Shown piece by piece: positions 1 to 11,600 of a DNA stretch of 64,000 bases (the first letter of the stretch is position 1; every line of letters starts with the position of its first letter). Under the pieces are notes generated by a model. That model made no database searches. It was given only the letters and a program-made list of their open reading frames with translations, and was not told the origin of the DNA. The stretch is taken from assembly GCF_033807575.1 (NCBI RefSeq), contig NW_026907809.1, positions 310,001 to 374,000 on the forward strand, given 5' to 3'. The DNA comes from Cydia pomonella (lineage: Eukaryota > Arthropoda > Insecta > Lepidoptera > Tortricidae). The position numbers and the translations under genes are program-made.

Positions 1-3000
1 CCCATTGTCACTCCATAATTGTGCGCAATGTCCTCTACGTGCGACGAACCTCCTGAACGCCGCGATGAATGCTTGAGCTGTAAGATCAGTTACTGCTTCT
101 AAGTGGATTGCTTTTGTGCACATGCAGACAAACAAGCAGATGTAGCCTTTTGCAGATGTACGACCTCGACCCTTTGACGTTCTCAGATACACTGGCCCAG
201 CAAAATCAACTCCACTGTGGTAAAAGGCGCGATTCTGAGTGACTCTTGAGGTGGGTAACTGACCCATTAGCTGCTGTCTTGTGAGTGCATTGTTTTTTAT
301 ACACACGATGCATTTACGAGTGAAATCTCTAACTGATGATTTGAGACCTATGACCCAGTACTTACTTCTGACGTAGGTCATCGTCTGCAAGATTGTGCCA
401 TGTAAGGTTTTGGTGTGAGCATCCGCTATTATTAACCTTGCAACATGTTGCTTGCTTGGTACGATAATCGGGTGTTTAGCGTCTTCTGACAGATCCGCTT
501 TACTCAACCGTCCTCCAACTCGCAGTAAATCGTGTTCATCTACGTACGGGGTAAGTTTAATTAATGAACTTTTGTTTCTAACCTTTCCTTTCTTTTTCAG
601 GTCTTCAAATTCTTGGCTATATACTAGTTTCTGATAATATCTCACGCAGCAGGTTTCAACTTCATCTAATTCAGCAGCGCTCAAGATATCATGTCTTCTG
701 GTTTTATAATCTAAAAATCTCTTACATTGAGCTATCACTCTTTTCATCCTGACCATCGACGAAAATCTCTCCCAAATAGGTGTGTCTTGTACTGAAGTGT
801 GGAATGATTTCTTGCTTTCTAGATTTGTCGTTGGAATTGTAGTGGCCCTTAACATCTCAGTGTTTGTATCCTTTAACCATCTGGGTCCACTCCACCAAAG
901 TTCATTGTTTGCTAGTTCACTTGCCCTGATACCTCTTGAGGCAAGATCAGCTGGGTTGTCTTCCGACGAAACGTGTCTCCACCTGTCGTTATCTATATGC
1001 TGGATAATTTCTGACACTCTGTTGCCAACGAATACTTGCCAGCGGCTGGGTGGGGACTGCAACCATGAAAGCACTACCATCGAGTCCGTCCAAGCGTAGA
1101 TTTTGTGCATAGGTATGTTCAATAACCTTGAAATTTCATGCAGCAGCTTTGCTAATATCACCGCAGCACAAAGTTCAAGCTTCGGGACCGTCAATTGCTT
1201 CAGGGGGGCTACTTTTGTTTTAGAGGCTAACATCGTGACATGAACAACGTCGTGCTCGTCGACAACTCTTGCATACACAACAGCAGCAAGTGCAAGTGTT
1301 GAGGCATCAGAGAACCCGTGCAGATATACTTCTTTGCAGTGAGATGACATCTTGATCCATCTTGGAATCTCAACAGTTTGCAGCTCGTGTAATTCGTCTC
1401 TGAAGCTCATCCATTCGTCAACCAACTCTGAAGATAACTCATCATCCCAACCACAATGACAAAGCCATAATTTTTGGATTATGATTTTGGCTGTTATTAC
1501 AACAGGTGAGAGCCATCCAAAAGGATCAAACAAGCTAGCAACATCAGATAAAATCACTCTCTTTGTTACAGGTATCCTGCTTGCTGGTAAGTTTACTGAA
1601 ACGTGAAAAGTATCATCCTTTCTATCCCAGGTAAGTCCCAGTATTTTTATTATTTTATCTAATTTAATCTCTTTTTTGTCTTTTACAGGTTCCGGAGTCT
1701 TCGTGCCATCAACCAAGTCCTTCAGGAGTTCTTCAGAGTTACTAGACCACTTTTGCATCTCGAAACCACCTGCCTTTAATAATGCATTTATTTCTTTACA
1801 GGTTGCTTTCATTTCGTCGAGATCTTCATGACCTGTCATAAGGTCATCCATGTAAAAGGAGTTTCTTACTACAGCCGCTCCTCGAGGGTAGCTGTGTTGT
1901 TCATCATCAGCCAAACGTTGAAGAGTACGGACAGCCAGATGAGGTGCAGCTGCTGTCCCAAATGTCACCGTAAGTAGCTTGTAACTATCTATCTTCTCAG
2001 ATGTATTATCCCGCCATACTATGCGTTGTAAATCTGTGTGTTTGTCATGCATTCTTACCTGACGATACATTTTTATAATATCGCCAATAACACAGATTTT
2101 ATGAGCTCTCCATCTAAATACCAGACTACGAAGATCTGGCTGAATCGTAGGTCCTACCATCATGCTGCTGTTTAAGGAACATCCGTTTGGGCCCTTTGCT
2201 GACGCGTCATAAACTATGCGCAGCTTTGATGTTTCCTTATCTTCTCTTATTACAGCACAATGCGCAAGATATACTGCATTACCTTCATCTTCTGCGTCGA
2301 CCTTCTTCATATGGCCTAACTGTAAGTACTCGTGTATAACTCTGGTGTATTCTGCTTTCAGATGCTCGTTTCGGGCGAACTTTCTTTCCAGCTGCTCTAA
2401 TCTGATTACTGCCTGATGCTTTGTATTTCCACACGATCTTACAGTGTCTTCAAAAGTTGTCTTTAAAGGAAGCTGTACTATGTACCTCCCTGTCTCGTCC
2501 CTCGTTGTTGTTTGCTGATATATTTCCTCGCACTTTTCTTCCTCTTTCGTCCACATGCTCTGCTTCGTGTATAGTTCAGATTCTACCTCCCAAAACCTTT
2601 TCAGGTGATTATTATCTTCTTCAATTTGTCTTGTAACATGTAGACTTGTAATGTGCTGTGAAACAGTAAATGATGCATTAGTATCCTTATTACCCCCTGA
2701 CAAAATCCAGCCCAGGTGTGTTTTTTGAGCAAGAAAATTTCCTGGTCCTTTCATTAAACCTGCTTCTAGGATTTCGCTGTAAACTCTCGCACCAAGAAGA
2801 ATGTCAATCCTCCCCGGTGAGCCAAAGGTGGGATCAGCTAAATCTAATTCGTCAACTTGTGGCCAATTAAGACTTCTTATTTCCCTAGATGGTAGCTGAC
2901 GGGTTATAGATTTCAATACATAAGCATCTACATTTATACAATAGGAAATATCGTACCTTGATTGTATGCGTAATGTTACCCTATGTTTGATAGTCGTCTC

Positions 3001-4473
3001 ACACTCCTCAACACCAGAGATCACTCCGCTGATTTTAGTTTTCTTCAAACCCAGCAACTCGACCGCCCTTGCAGTCGCGAAGGACTCCTCTGAACCCTGG
3101 TCCACGAGAGCCCGAAGCACGTGTGACTGCCCCGACTCCGCTGTAACATGCACCAGTGCTGTCGTCAACAAGGTGCCTCGACCAGGTTGTAGAACCCGTG
3201 ATGCGCTCGACGTGTGCGCAACGACGACGGTTTGTATCTTTTCTTTATTGTTGTTATTTGTTTCTCCAGACGTATGCGATTCTCCACTTGCTTGTTTCTC
3301 TCGGTGTAATAACGAGTGATGCTTTCTTTTACAAATCTGGCAAGTTGTCTTTTGTTTACATTTAAATACATTGTGGTTCGGTATTAGGCAATTAAAACAG
3401 AGATTATTTTTCTGCACGAAACTGTATCTGTCTTCTACTGATTGCTTGGAAAACTGTTTACATTGATAAATATAATGATCTTCATTGCAGAATGTACACT
3501 TCACTTCGCTCGTTGCAGTAACATGAAACATCTTTGTTTTCACAGGTTTGTATACTTTACTTGCAGGTTCAACCATCTCCAGAGTACGAAATCTATTTTC
3601 CAGGAACGATTTTAATTTTTCAAAACTAGGTAAGTCGTTCGTCTCGTCTCTGCTTATTAACTCTTCCCATTCCTTATGAGTGCTCGAGTCTAATTTTGAC
3701 ACTATGGAGTAGTTAATAATTGCGTCCCAATGATTCGTAGGTAAGCCTAGATGTTTCAGCGCACTCATACATTCCACCGAAGTATCCAACAGTTGCCTTA
3801 ATGCTGTAGCCGATTCGTGTGTTATCGTTTTTTGTGTAAAGAATTTCTTAAAAACACAGTTTGCTATGTATCTCTTATTGGCATAACGTTTCTTTAGTAC
3901 TGACCAAGCTTCTTTATAATTTTCAGCGGTTATTGAAAATTGTCGTAATAATGCCTCCGCTTCTCCAGCTAAACTGCTCTTTAGGTAATGTAGCTTTTGA
4001 ACATCTTGCAAAGATTCATTGTTATGCACTAATGCCATAAATAAATCATGGAAAGACTGCCATTCAGTGTAGTCGCCATTAAACGAAGGAAGCGAAATAC
4101 GTGGTAATTTTACTTCACCACTATTCGATGTACTAGGTGTAAGTGTTTGTTTAGACTCACTTTTTGTCGGCCCCATACAATCTAACTTAGACATCATTTC
4201 GCCTTTGTATGCGTAATACGCTTCTTCAAATTCCTCAAACATGTTGTTGGCGAAATAATTTGTAGCTTGACGCTGTTCCATAGGAATCGACAAAATTAAA
4301 ATTTCATGTAAGACTTTAAACTCTTTCCAGTACAACTCCAGTGTATCTATTCTTCCCTTCACATAACCAGCCGTCAATCTCTCCTTAGGCGATTTTTTGT
4401 AGTTAACGTACGCCTTTTTCACCTTTTCAAGCGTATCGGCTTGAATCACTATATGCTTTTCAATGTTTTCCAT
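1..4473 (-). CDS. BEL/Pao gag-pol polyprotein, 3' part missing at edge
   Basis: A single frame opens at the ATG at 4473 and stays free of stops for 1491 codons to position 1, where it leaves the window. Domains in order: a DUF1759-type gag region (from MENIEKH); three Cys/His zinc-knuckle clusters at about 3330-3510; a DUF1758 aspartic protease with the motif ALVDQGS (DQGS at residues 458-461, bases 3091-3102); a reverse transcriptase with YMDD at residues 874-877 (1843-1854); a Pao-type A17/RNase H-like region with SDAS and WTDS; an HHCC integrase zinc domain; and the start of the integrase core, with GVDFAGP and WSDNG right at the edge. The lack of any frameshift suggests a young copy. The rest of the integrase and the usual C-terminal domain lie outside. 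Confidence 0.9.
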   Translation of the reverse strand, partial: MENIEKHIVIQADTLEKVKKAYVNYKKSPKERLTAGYVKGRIDTLELYWKEFKVLHEILILSIPMEQRQATNYFANNMFEEFEEAYYAYKGEMMSKLDCMGPTKSESKQTLTPSTSNSGEVKLPRISLPSFNGDYTEWQSFHDLFMALVHNNESLQDVQKLHYLKSSLAGEAEALLRQFSITAENYKEAWSVLKKRYANKRYIANCVFKKFFTQKTITHESATALRQLLDTSVECMSALKHLGLPTNHWDAIINYSIVSKLDSSTHKEWEELISRDETNDLPSFEKLKSFLENRFRTLEMVEPASKVYKPVKTKMFHVTATSEVKCTFCNEDHYIYQCKQFSKQSVEDRYSFVQKNNLCFNCLIPNHNVFKCKQKTTCQICKRKHHSLLHREKQASGESHTSGETNNNNKEKIQTVVVAHTSSASRVLQPGRGTLLTTALVHVTAESGQSHVLRALVDQGSEESFATARAVELLGLKKTKISGVISGVEECETTIKHRVTLRIQSRYDISYCINVDAYVLKSITRQLPSREIRSLNWPQVDELDLADPTFGSPGRIDILLGARVYSEILEAGLMKGPGNFLAQKTHLGWILSGGNKDTNASFTVSQHITSLHVTRQIEEDNNHLKRFWEVESELYTKQSMWTKEEEKCEEIYQQTTTRDETGRYIVQLPLKTTFEDTVRSCGNTKHQAVIRLEQLERKFARNEHLKAEYTRVIHEYLQLGHMKKVDAEDEGNAVYLAHCAVIREDKETSKLRIVYDASAKGPNGCSLNSSMMVGPTIQPDLRSLVFRWRAHKICVIGDIIKMYRQVRMHDKHTDLQRIVWRDNTSEKIDSYKLLTVTFGTAAAPHLAVRTLQRLADDEQHSYPRGAAVVRNSFYMDDLMTGHEDLDEMKATCKEINALLKAGGFEMQKWSSNSEELLKDLVDGTKTPEPVKDKKEIKLDKIIKILGLTWDRKDDTFHVSVNLPASRIPVTKRVILSDVASLFDPFGWLSPVVITAKIIIQKLWLCHCGWDDELSSELVDEWMSFRDELHELQTVEIPRWIKMSSHCKEVYLHGFSDASTLALAAVVYARVVDEHDVVHVTMLASKTKVAPLKQLTVPKLELCAAVILAKLLHEISRLLNIPMHKIYAWTDSMVVLSWLQSPPSRWQVFVGNRVSEIIQHIDNDRWRHVSSEDNPADLASRGIRASELANNELWWSGPRWLKDTNTEMLRATTIPTTNLESKKSFHTSVQDTPIWERFSSMVRMKRVIAQCKRFLDYKTRRHDILSAAELDEVETCCVRYYQKLVYSQEFEDLKKKGKVRNKSSLIKLTPYVDEHDLLRVGGRLSKADLSEDAKHPIIVPSKQHVARLIIADAHTKTLHGTILQTMTYVRSKYWVIGLKSSVRDFTRKCIVCIKNNALTRQQLMGQLPTSRVTQNRAFYHSGVDFAGPVYLRTSKGRGRTSAKGYICLFVCMCTKAIHLEAVTDLTAQAFIAAFRRFVARRGHCAQLWSDNG

Positions 4474-4959
4474 TGTAGTATAAGTCTATCACAATCAATA
4501 AATTAATAGTCTATCTATATATATATATATATATATAGTGAAAACACAGCAATAAAAGTACGTAACCACTGTAGGAAAGTTCCACTCCTTTGTTAACTTT
4601 TTATGTGTAGGGTAAGTGAGCGCCGCACGAAATTGTCCAACAAATTTACCTAAATCACAGCGACTCACTATTGTAATACACGGCACAGTACTGTCTCATT
4701 TGTAGTTAAACAACACACAAACGTTATTTCCACGATACACCTTGTCCTTTGTCCGATTATCACACGTAATTAATTTGCAAAACTATTTTTGTAAAAACAC
4801 CGAATTGTCTTAATCCTTAAAGTTCCTTTGGCTTAATTCACTTTTGTAACATATTTATCCAACTAATTAACCACTTTTCCATATGTATTTAACGTTATTT
4901 CACCGAAATTACACTCATTTTCTATTGAACCAATTATTTTTACGTGTCACTGTTCAAGC

Positions 4960-4977
4960 ATCCGGTTCGAAGGACCA
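4960..4977 (-). other. Primer-binding site, tRNA-Tyr-like
   Basis: The plus strand reads tccggttcgaaggacca and sits exactly next to the LTR end at 4978. From memory this matches the 3' end of insect tRNA-Tyr including CCA, with a single C-to-T difference. A minus-strand RNA would anneal this tRNA to prime minus-strand DNA synthesis. The tRNA identity is from recall and was not searched. Confidence 0.7.
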
Positions 4978-5293
4978 TGTTCTCTACGGGATAAGTTTCA
5001 ATTTTGATTGCAGGTGAATCATAAGGCAAACGCGTCTGGATTCTTAACTGATTTTATTGTAACTAAACGAGAGGGTAAAAATGCATAAGTATCTATAGGT
5101 ACAGCTAGATAGTAAGTATAGTATGAGGACGGAAATCGACAAAACAGTACCTGCTTTACTTATTGTCGTTTCTAAATGCTTTGCTTATGTTAGGTATAAC
5201 ACTAGAGCGTTCGCATTTCCACTATTCACCCGAGCTCTCGCAATCACACCAACGTGATACCATATCCTCGAAGCAGAAATCGGGGTGCCGACA
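4978..5293 (-). repeat. Long terminal repeat of the BEL/Pao element
   Basis: The inner end is firm: the LTR ends in CA (minus strand) directly before the primer-binding site. The outer end is inferred from a minus-strand TGTCGGCACCCC start, because the partner LTR is not visible. Bases 5294-5628 could be LTR or Edem2 intron. Confidence 0.5.
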
Positions 5294-5628
5294 CCCGCAT
5301 AGTTAAATTCACTTTCAGGCAGCCTCTAATCTTGTCGTCGTGATTAGCACAGAGCACAATCGATTACCGTTTGCAGTTGGCCGTTGAGAGCAGGATAATG
5401 AGCAGAGAAATGCGCATGACAACGACAGTCAACGGATCAGCTGGACAGTGCTTGTAGTAGGCTGTTGTAGGCTGACTGCAACTACTTTGACCGCGTATTT
5501 CGCAGTTAATCAGCCTCTCATCTTGTCGTCATGGTTGCCATCGAGCTAGACCTATCGGTAGCGGGAGAGCGTAGTAGATTGATGCCTTTGATAGATCAAA
5601 GCATAGATGCTTTGACCATTGCTCAACT
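5294..5628. other. Edem2 intron 4 start or LTR remainder, with a direct repeat
   Basis: An imperfect direct repeat of about 30 bases (cagcctctaatcttgtcgtc near 5318, cagcctctcatcttgtcgtc near 5512) lies about 195 bases apart. No coding signal is visible. Confidence 0.4.
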
Positions 5629-5630
5629 AC

Positions 5631-8287
5631 CTTTAACCAAGTACTCGAAGTAGGAGTCTACGCCGCCGCCGATGCCCGCGTCCTGCGCCGTCCAGCGGCC
5701 GCTCATCACGTCCACGTGGTTGCCGACGAGCCCGATCGGTGACCGGTGGTGGTACAACGCCTTCAGAGCGTTGTAAGCCAACTACAACAAACATATTTCC
5801 CGTGTATTATTGCAACTTACAAACATAAAAAATCTATACAATTGATTGACAGATTACAATGGTTGCAACTGGAACCCCTTTAAGCGTTTGATACTTTCGC
5901 TCAACTTGTTTTTTGCTTAAACAATTATTAATATTAATAAATTGAACAAACTAATTTTGAGGGATCTTTATTGTCTTTAATGCTACTTTTTAAGGGCTAA
6001 ATAAGAAATTGATCAATTTTCTTAGCTATGATTCGGCCCTTTAATTGGATTATAATAACACATGTCTTACCTCTTCATACAATGGATCTCCTGTGAGTCT
6101 ACTTAATGTCCCAAACTCCACAATGAATGTTCCAACACCGGCGGTGCATGTGACAGTGGTTTCTCCCGGCGGGACTCCTTTCTTCAGGTTCACGGTGCCA
6201 TATGGCATGCCAGTGGTGGTGTCAAAGGCCACAATCAGCCTCTGAGCTACATCCTCTGCTAGACGTAGCAGAGGGCCGTTGCAGGGCCACCCAGGCTCAA
6301 GTTTCATTCCTGTTCTGAATTTCAAATGTAACAAGTCAATTCAAAAGTATGCTAGATGCATCAGTGTATTAAGTACACATTTTGTACATATATTTGAAAT
6401 TAGGTTCTTCAAAAAATTCTCACAGTCATATTATGTACATAAACAGTGCTGCTAGTCTTTAATCATAATTAAACATAAGGGTTGGCAACTCGCATGGAAT
6501 ATCTCTGATGCTGCTGGCGTCTATAGGCTACGGTGACTGCTTACCATCAGGCGTATAGTTGTTTGCCACTGATGTTGGTATATAAAAAAAATATGCTTCT
6601 AAAGGTGCTGTTAGCTTAAGTTAGTTAATTTATTTTTTTAATAAATAAAATATTTTAATATTATTTGCTATTAATACCACAAGGTGAGCCATTTCCTTAT
6701 TAAAAGAGACTTACTTGTAGGACAATAAATGAGCACTAAGCAGCCCACCAATAATCCTAATATTGGTCTCAAACACCGACACATTAATGTCAGTGTCAAA
6801 GTTCTGTTTTTGAAGCAGTATCTCCACCACTCTGTTGAACTCTGTGTAGTTGCCCATGATTGCCAGGGTGTCCAGGGCATCTATAAGGGTCAAGGAGTAG
6901 CTACCCCAGGTGTCCACACCATCACATGACAAGGGGCGCAGCTCATCATAAGGATAAGCATACTTCAAGTAACTATCATAAGCATGTTGAAACATCGCCC
7001 TTGTCTCTTCTCTGAAACAATAACAAAGTGAAATCCCTTGTTGTTTTATAAGGAAGTAAATTGTTTAGTTTAAATTTAAGTATTGTAAGCAATGGTGTGG
7101 TCACTATGAATATTTATTCCCAAAGATTATTATTATTATTATTTAGTTTTAGACAGGCAGCTGATGCTGGTATGTCTAAATAAGAGTTCACTTAGCACAA
7201 TTTCACTATTTAGATTGTAGTTTGTCAAGATTGTTTTTAAATTGATTCACACTACAAGAGTTCACAACTCATAGTTTGGTTGTTTTCCATATTTTTTTCT
7301 TGAGAATATCAGCAGAATATATTCCTAAATACTCCCTATATTTTTTTTGTGTTAATTGTTATACCCCATTTAAACTTGGCCAATAGGAGCAGGACATAAA
7401 TAAATATGAATGATCAAACATGCTCTTATGCACATGGTGTAAACAGAGGGTCTCTAAGCCCCAGCTGTGGGCCAAATCTGGCCCACAAGGTGTTCTAATC
7501 TGTAGTAGAAATGGACCGCGCAATTAATTACGCGCAATAAATTTGGTAAAGGCTTGAGCTTATTAATCAGAACTTTCAAAAGATGTACAAAAGTTTTCTA
7601 AAAGACATTGTCTCCACATTCAATCCATGGGTTATGTACAAATCAGGCTTTATTTGAAGACTAAAGTCCTTTTGAGTTGCACTTAAAAAACTCAATAAAG
7701 GACTCGACTCGACACCTAAAAGACTCGCAATATTTTTAAGTACAGAATCTCATAATAACTATTGGAGTTCTTTAGACTTTTGAATTTAGACTTAAAAGAA
7801 TTGAGTTCTTACCAATTCCATGAGCAGGATGGCGTTCACCATATGTCTCTGCTCACTGCCCTACCGTCAATACGCTAATAATAAACGCATACTCCTCTAC
7901 ATATAAATTAGAGAGACAGACATGCATATTTGGTGATCAAATTGCTGGTCAAACTATACAAATATCATGATTTATCAACCAAAACTAAACGGACAATGCG
8001 GTCTTAAATAATTTATCTTTAACACTTGGTGATGGCGAATGAAATAGCAATGTGATGAATGTGACGGTCGGCACTTTAGATAACAAACAGCCTTTATGTG
8101 TGATGTGATTGTCCCCTTGTATGTTTGCGTCAATAGCATTTAATAAGCCCAAGTTCAGACTATTCAGGGCTTAAGTAAAGTTTTACCTCAATTTCAGAAT
8201 ATCTTCTTTGGTGTATTCTCGTAGCGCCGAACTAGACCTGATGCCATAAAGGCATACCAGGCATATTATTAATATTCTATCACCCAT
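5631..8287 (-). CDS. Edem2: ER degradation-enhancing alpha-mannosidase-like protein 2, N-terminal 264 residues
   Basis: EDEM2 is an ER-lumen GH47 protein that acts on misfolded N-glycoproteins in ER-associated degradation. Coding exons on the minus strand are 8187-8287, 6715-7011, 6071-6314 and 5631-5781, all with GT-AG borders and matching phase. Residues 1-22 form a signal peptide (MGDRILIICLVCLYGI). The GH47 core shows AYPYDELRPLSCDG, DTWGSYSLTLIDALDTL, FETNIRIIGGLLSAHLL, TGMPYGTVNL, TCTAGVGTFIVEFGTLSRL, GLVGNH, and AQDAGIGGGVDSYFEYLVKG at the end. The pattern is that of EDEM2 rather than EDEM1 or EDEM3. Exon 4 ends in phase 1, and the remaining half of the usual roughly 580-residue protein must lie left of the window beyond the BEL/Pao insertion. 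Whether splicing still bridges that insertion cannot be seen here. Confidence 0.9.
6478..6592 (+). repeat. Partial SINE/LINE tail in Edem2 intron 2
   Basis: The stretch gggttggcaactcgcatgg through gactgcttaccatcaggcg, a tttgccact piece and a final A-run is a diverged copy of the tail family seen at 32.2, 35.3, 38.7, 46.9 and 48.5 kb. Confidence 0.6.
7012..8186 (-). other. Edem2 intron 1
   Basis: This is a 1.2 kb AT-rich intron with a short TTA run near 7127-7142. I see no gene or clear transposon in it. Confidence 0.7.
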
Positions 8288-8450
8288 ATCCAAGAAAAGT
8301 CGATGACAGAGTATGTTCACTTTTTAAACATATCTTTTATGCACATTTTTATTAACAAATCCTAAAATAAAACTTGTAAACACGTCAGCCCACAGCGACC
8401 GAAGACCGAATTAAATTGACACTGACATTGACGTTAGTGACAGTTTTCAG
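8288..8450 (-). promoter_or_regulatory. Edem2 5' UTR and proximal promoter remnant
   Basis: Only 163 bases separate the Edem2 start codon from the poly-T end of the inserted LINE. The stretch is presumably 5' UTR and core promoter. No TATA box is evident on the minus strand. Bases 8441-8450 are the left copy of the LINE target-site duplication. Confidence 0.4.
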
Positions 8451-8600
8451 TTTTTTTTTTTTTTTTTTTTTTTTTAATGGCTTCGCGCTCCTGGCGCATT
8501 CAGCCAGACGAGTAAAACGGGGAAACGGAATTAAGGATTACATTAAAACGGGTAGGACGGAATTTTGGAAAAGGATCAGGAAAAGGTTAATTCAAATAAT

Positions 8601-11600
8601 TTAAAGTTTAATGTTGTGACGTGAAATAAATGAATACAATGATTTAAATATATATGGAGATGAATCATTAATATACAGGAGTGTTGTAATAGATGTGGGA
8701 AACGGAACTTTTAAATCTGACAGCTGTCTTAATAATATAGAACGGTCATATAGGTTACAATTACCAGAAAAAAAGATATGATTAAGATCAGCGGGATCAG
8801 TTCCACAAATACATGCAGAACTGGCCACACGATTTTGTAGTTTCAGGTGTTCCGGTGTACATACGTGGCCCAATCTCATACGAATCAACATACTAGTTGC
8901 AGGCTTTGGCAAAGAGATTTTAGCAAACCAAGGTTTGGCAGGAATTGTTGTTTGTATGCTACGATAATGTAACGCAGCGGCACCCGCACCAGATGCCCAT
9001 AATTTTGTCCATTCCATTCTTAGATATAATTTAGGCAGTGCCAACAGGTCTTCAGCAACATTCCTAAACGGAAACATGTCCCCAGAACTAATGGCATCTC
9101 GAGCTAAGTCATCCACCCTTTCATTGCCTTTAATACCTCTGTGTCCAGGGATCCAGGCAATGGAAACCGAATACCCTTTAAGACGACATTTTAACAGTTG
9201 GCTACGGATTTGATAAATAATTGGGTTATTAGATTTAGATTTGAAAGGAAATTTAGCTATTGCCTGAAGTGAACTTAGAGAATCTGAGAAAATAATAGTT
9301 TTTTTAAGATGCATTATAATGATGAATTCTATTGCTTTCAGAATTCCAAAGCACTCGCCACTGTACACAGAGGATTCTGGAGGCAACTTTATTTTTTGGT
9401 AAATATTAGACTGGGTGTGAAGTACACCAATGCCAACACACCCATTGTCAGACATCTTAGAAGCATCTGTGTATATATGATCAGCAGCTAGGCCATCTGT
9501 TCCAATGAATCCCAGGAATTGTTGATTTTGTTCAACATCATTCTTAGAAATGCCGATATTAAGGAGAACTGGAGGATCAAGTATTACAGATTCATATTCA
9601 TACTGGAAAATGGGAAGTGTTGAAGAGCTAACAGTGGGAGCTGAAATAGATTTCAGTTTTTGAAAACTTTTAATCAAACATGGAGGACTCTTGTGCTTCC
9701 AGTAGTTAGAAGTAGTTATTTGAAGCAGGAGGTTAGACAAGATAACCCAGAGTTGATGATTAGAAAATTGGGAGCAGCGGAAAATAAACCTATCACAAAG
9801 ATATTGGCGTCGTAAATGGAGTGGAGGCTCAGCACACTCAACTTGCATAGCATTGATAGGGCTTGAATTCATGGCACCGCATATCATTCTCAGGGCTTTT
9901 GATTGAATACGATCTAATTTTTGGAAGCCTGCTACAAATCCTGGCTCTAACAAAAATGTTCCATAATCTAGAATACTTCTTATCAAGGCATTATACATTA
10001 ATTTTATGCAAAGAGGATGTGAACCCCACCAAACTCCTGAAACGCATCTAAGGATATTAATATTTTTTTCACATTTAGAAACTATGTAATCACAATGTGG
10101 AAGACCTGTTAATTTATTATCTAAAATAACACCTAGGAACTTGGTTTTATCTTTAATGGGAATGGAGCAGTTATTAAATTGCACATTGATTGGAGGAGGA
10201 AACAGTTTTCTAGTAAACAAAACTACAACACTTTTAGGAACTGAGAGTTCCAGACCATTTGAATCTAACCATAACTTCAATAAACCCAAAGAACAAGTAA
10301 TGGATCTACTGGCCTGTTCAATAGAAAGGTTTGGTGAATATAATAATAAATCATCAGCATATTGCAAAATTCTGACAGTGCCATTTAAGGATGACTCTAA
10401 ATCGGATGTGTAGATATTATATAGCAATGGACTTAATACGGAACCTTGTGGAAGACCTCTCCAAACTAAACGGGAAATCCTATTGTTGTCATCTATAAGA
10501 AGGCTAATGGACCTTTCTGATAAAAGATTTATTATAAAATTGCTTAACATTATTGGTACAGCTAATCTATGAAGTTTTGCTTGTAATACTGAGACTAAAA
10601 CATTATCATAAGCGGCACTTATATCAAGAAAAGCAGCTACTACAGACTCATTTCTAGAAAATGCTAATCTAATTTCTGCAACTAATATACCCAAACTATC
10701 ATAGGTAGATCTACCTTTTCGGAATCCAAACTGACTATGAGAAAGTAATTGGTTTTTTTCTACAAAATATTCTAATCTGTTTTTAATCAAATGTTCTGCT
10801 ACTTTAACAAATACTGAAGAAAGGGCAATTGGACGATAAGAAGAAACATCTGTTGCTTGTTTGTTGGGTTTTAATATAGGAATAACTATTTGAGATCTCC
10901 AAGAATCCGGGACTGTACCAGATTGGATGACAAAATTTATTATATTCAGATAATAAGAGAGAATACCATCACTAGCATTTGCTAAAAAGGAATATGGGAC
11001 TCCATCATCCCCAGGTGAAGTATCTCTTAAACTACTTAGTATACCTTTTAACTCTTCTATTTTAAAAGGCCCATTAAATACAGTATAATAGGAAGAGTCA
11101 AATGAAAAGGCAGCGGGGTGGAAAACATGTTCTTCGGGGACTGATGCTGGTGCTAATTTGTCCATGAACTGATTAGCAAGGTTAGGAGGAAGTGTCTGTC
11201 TAGATGGCTCATTGAAAGCATGTCTGAATCTTTTAATATTATTCCATACTATGGATGGTTTCACGTTAGGACTAAGAGATGAACAAAATCGTCTCCAGCC
11301 TTCGAACTTTTTTTTGCGCAGTAATTTTTTAGTCTCACGAGCAACTTGTATATATATCTCGAAATTTTCATTTGTCATCGAATGACGATAACTTCTCTCT
11401 GCCTCCTTGCGGTTTCTGATTGCTTGAGAACAATCATCATCCCACCAAGGAGGAGAAGGTATTTTACCTGATACACTGTTTTTTACAGGGAAAATTTCAT
11501 CAGCTGCTTCGGTAATCGTCTGGGCTAAGGCAACTGAGCAGCTAACTACACTACTAGCATCTATAGTGGGCAAACACAACAATTTCTCCTCTACGCGGCT

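Larger units (their letters stand above)
1..5293 (-). mobile_element. BEL/Pao LTR retrotransposon, cut by window edge
   Basis: Reading leftward on the minus strand, the element has an LTR from about 5293 to 4978, a primer-binding site directly after it, a leader of about 490 bases with a short TA run near 4517-4539, and then one long polyprotein frame running off the window. It lies just after the donor site of Edem2 exon 4, so it is in Edem2 intron 4 in the gene's own orientation. The second LTR is outside the window. The outer limit at 5293 is therefore a guess from a TG/CA end; the true limit is somewhere before 5629. Confidence 0.85.
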
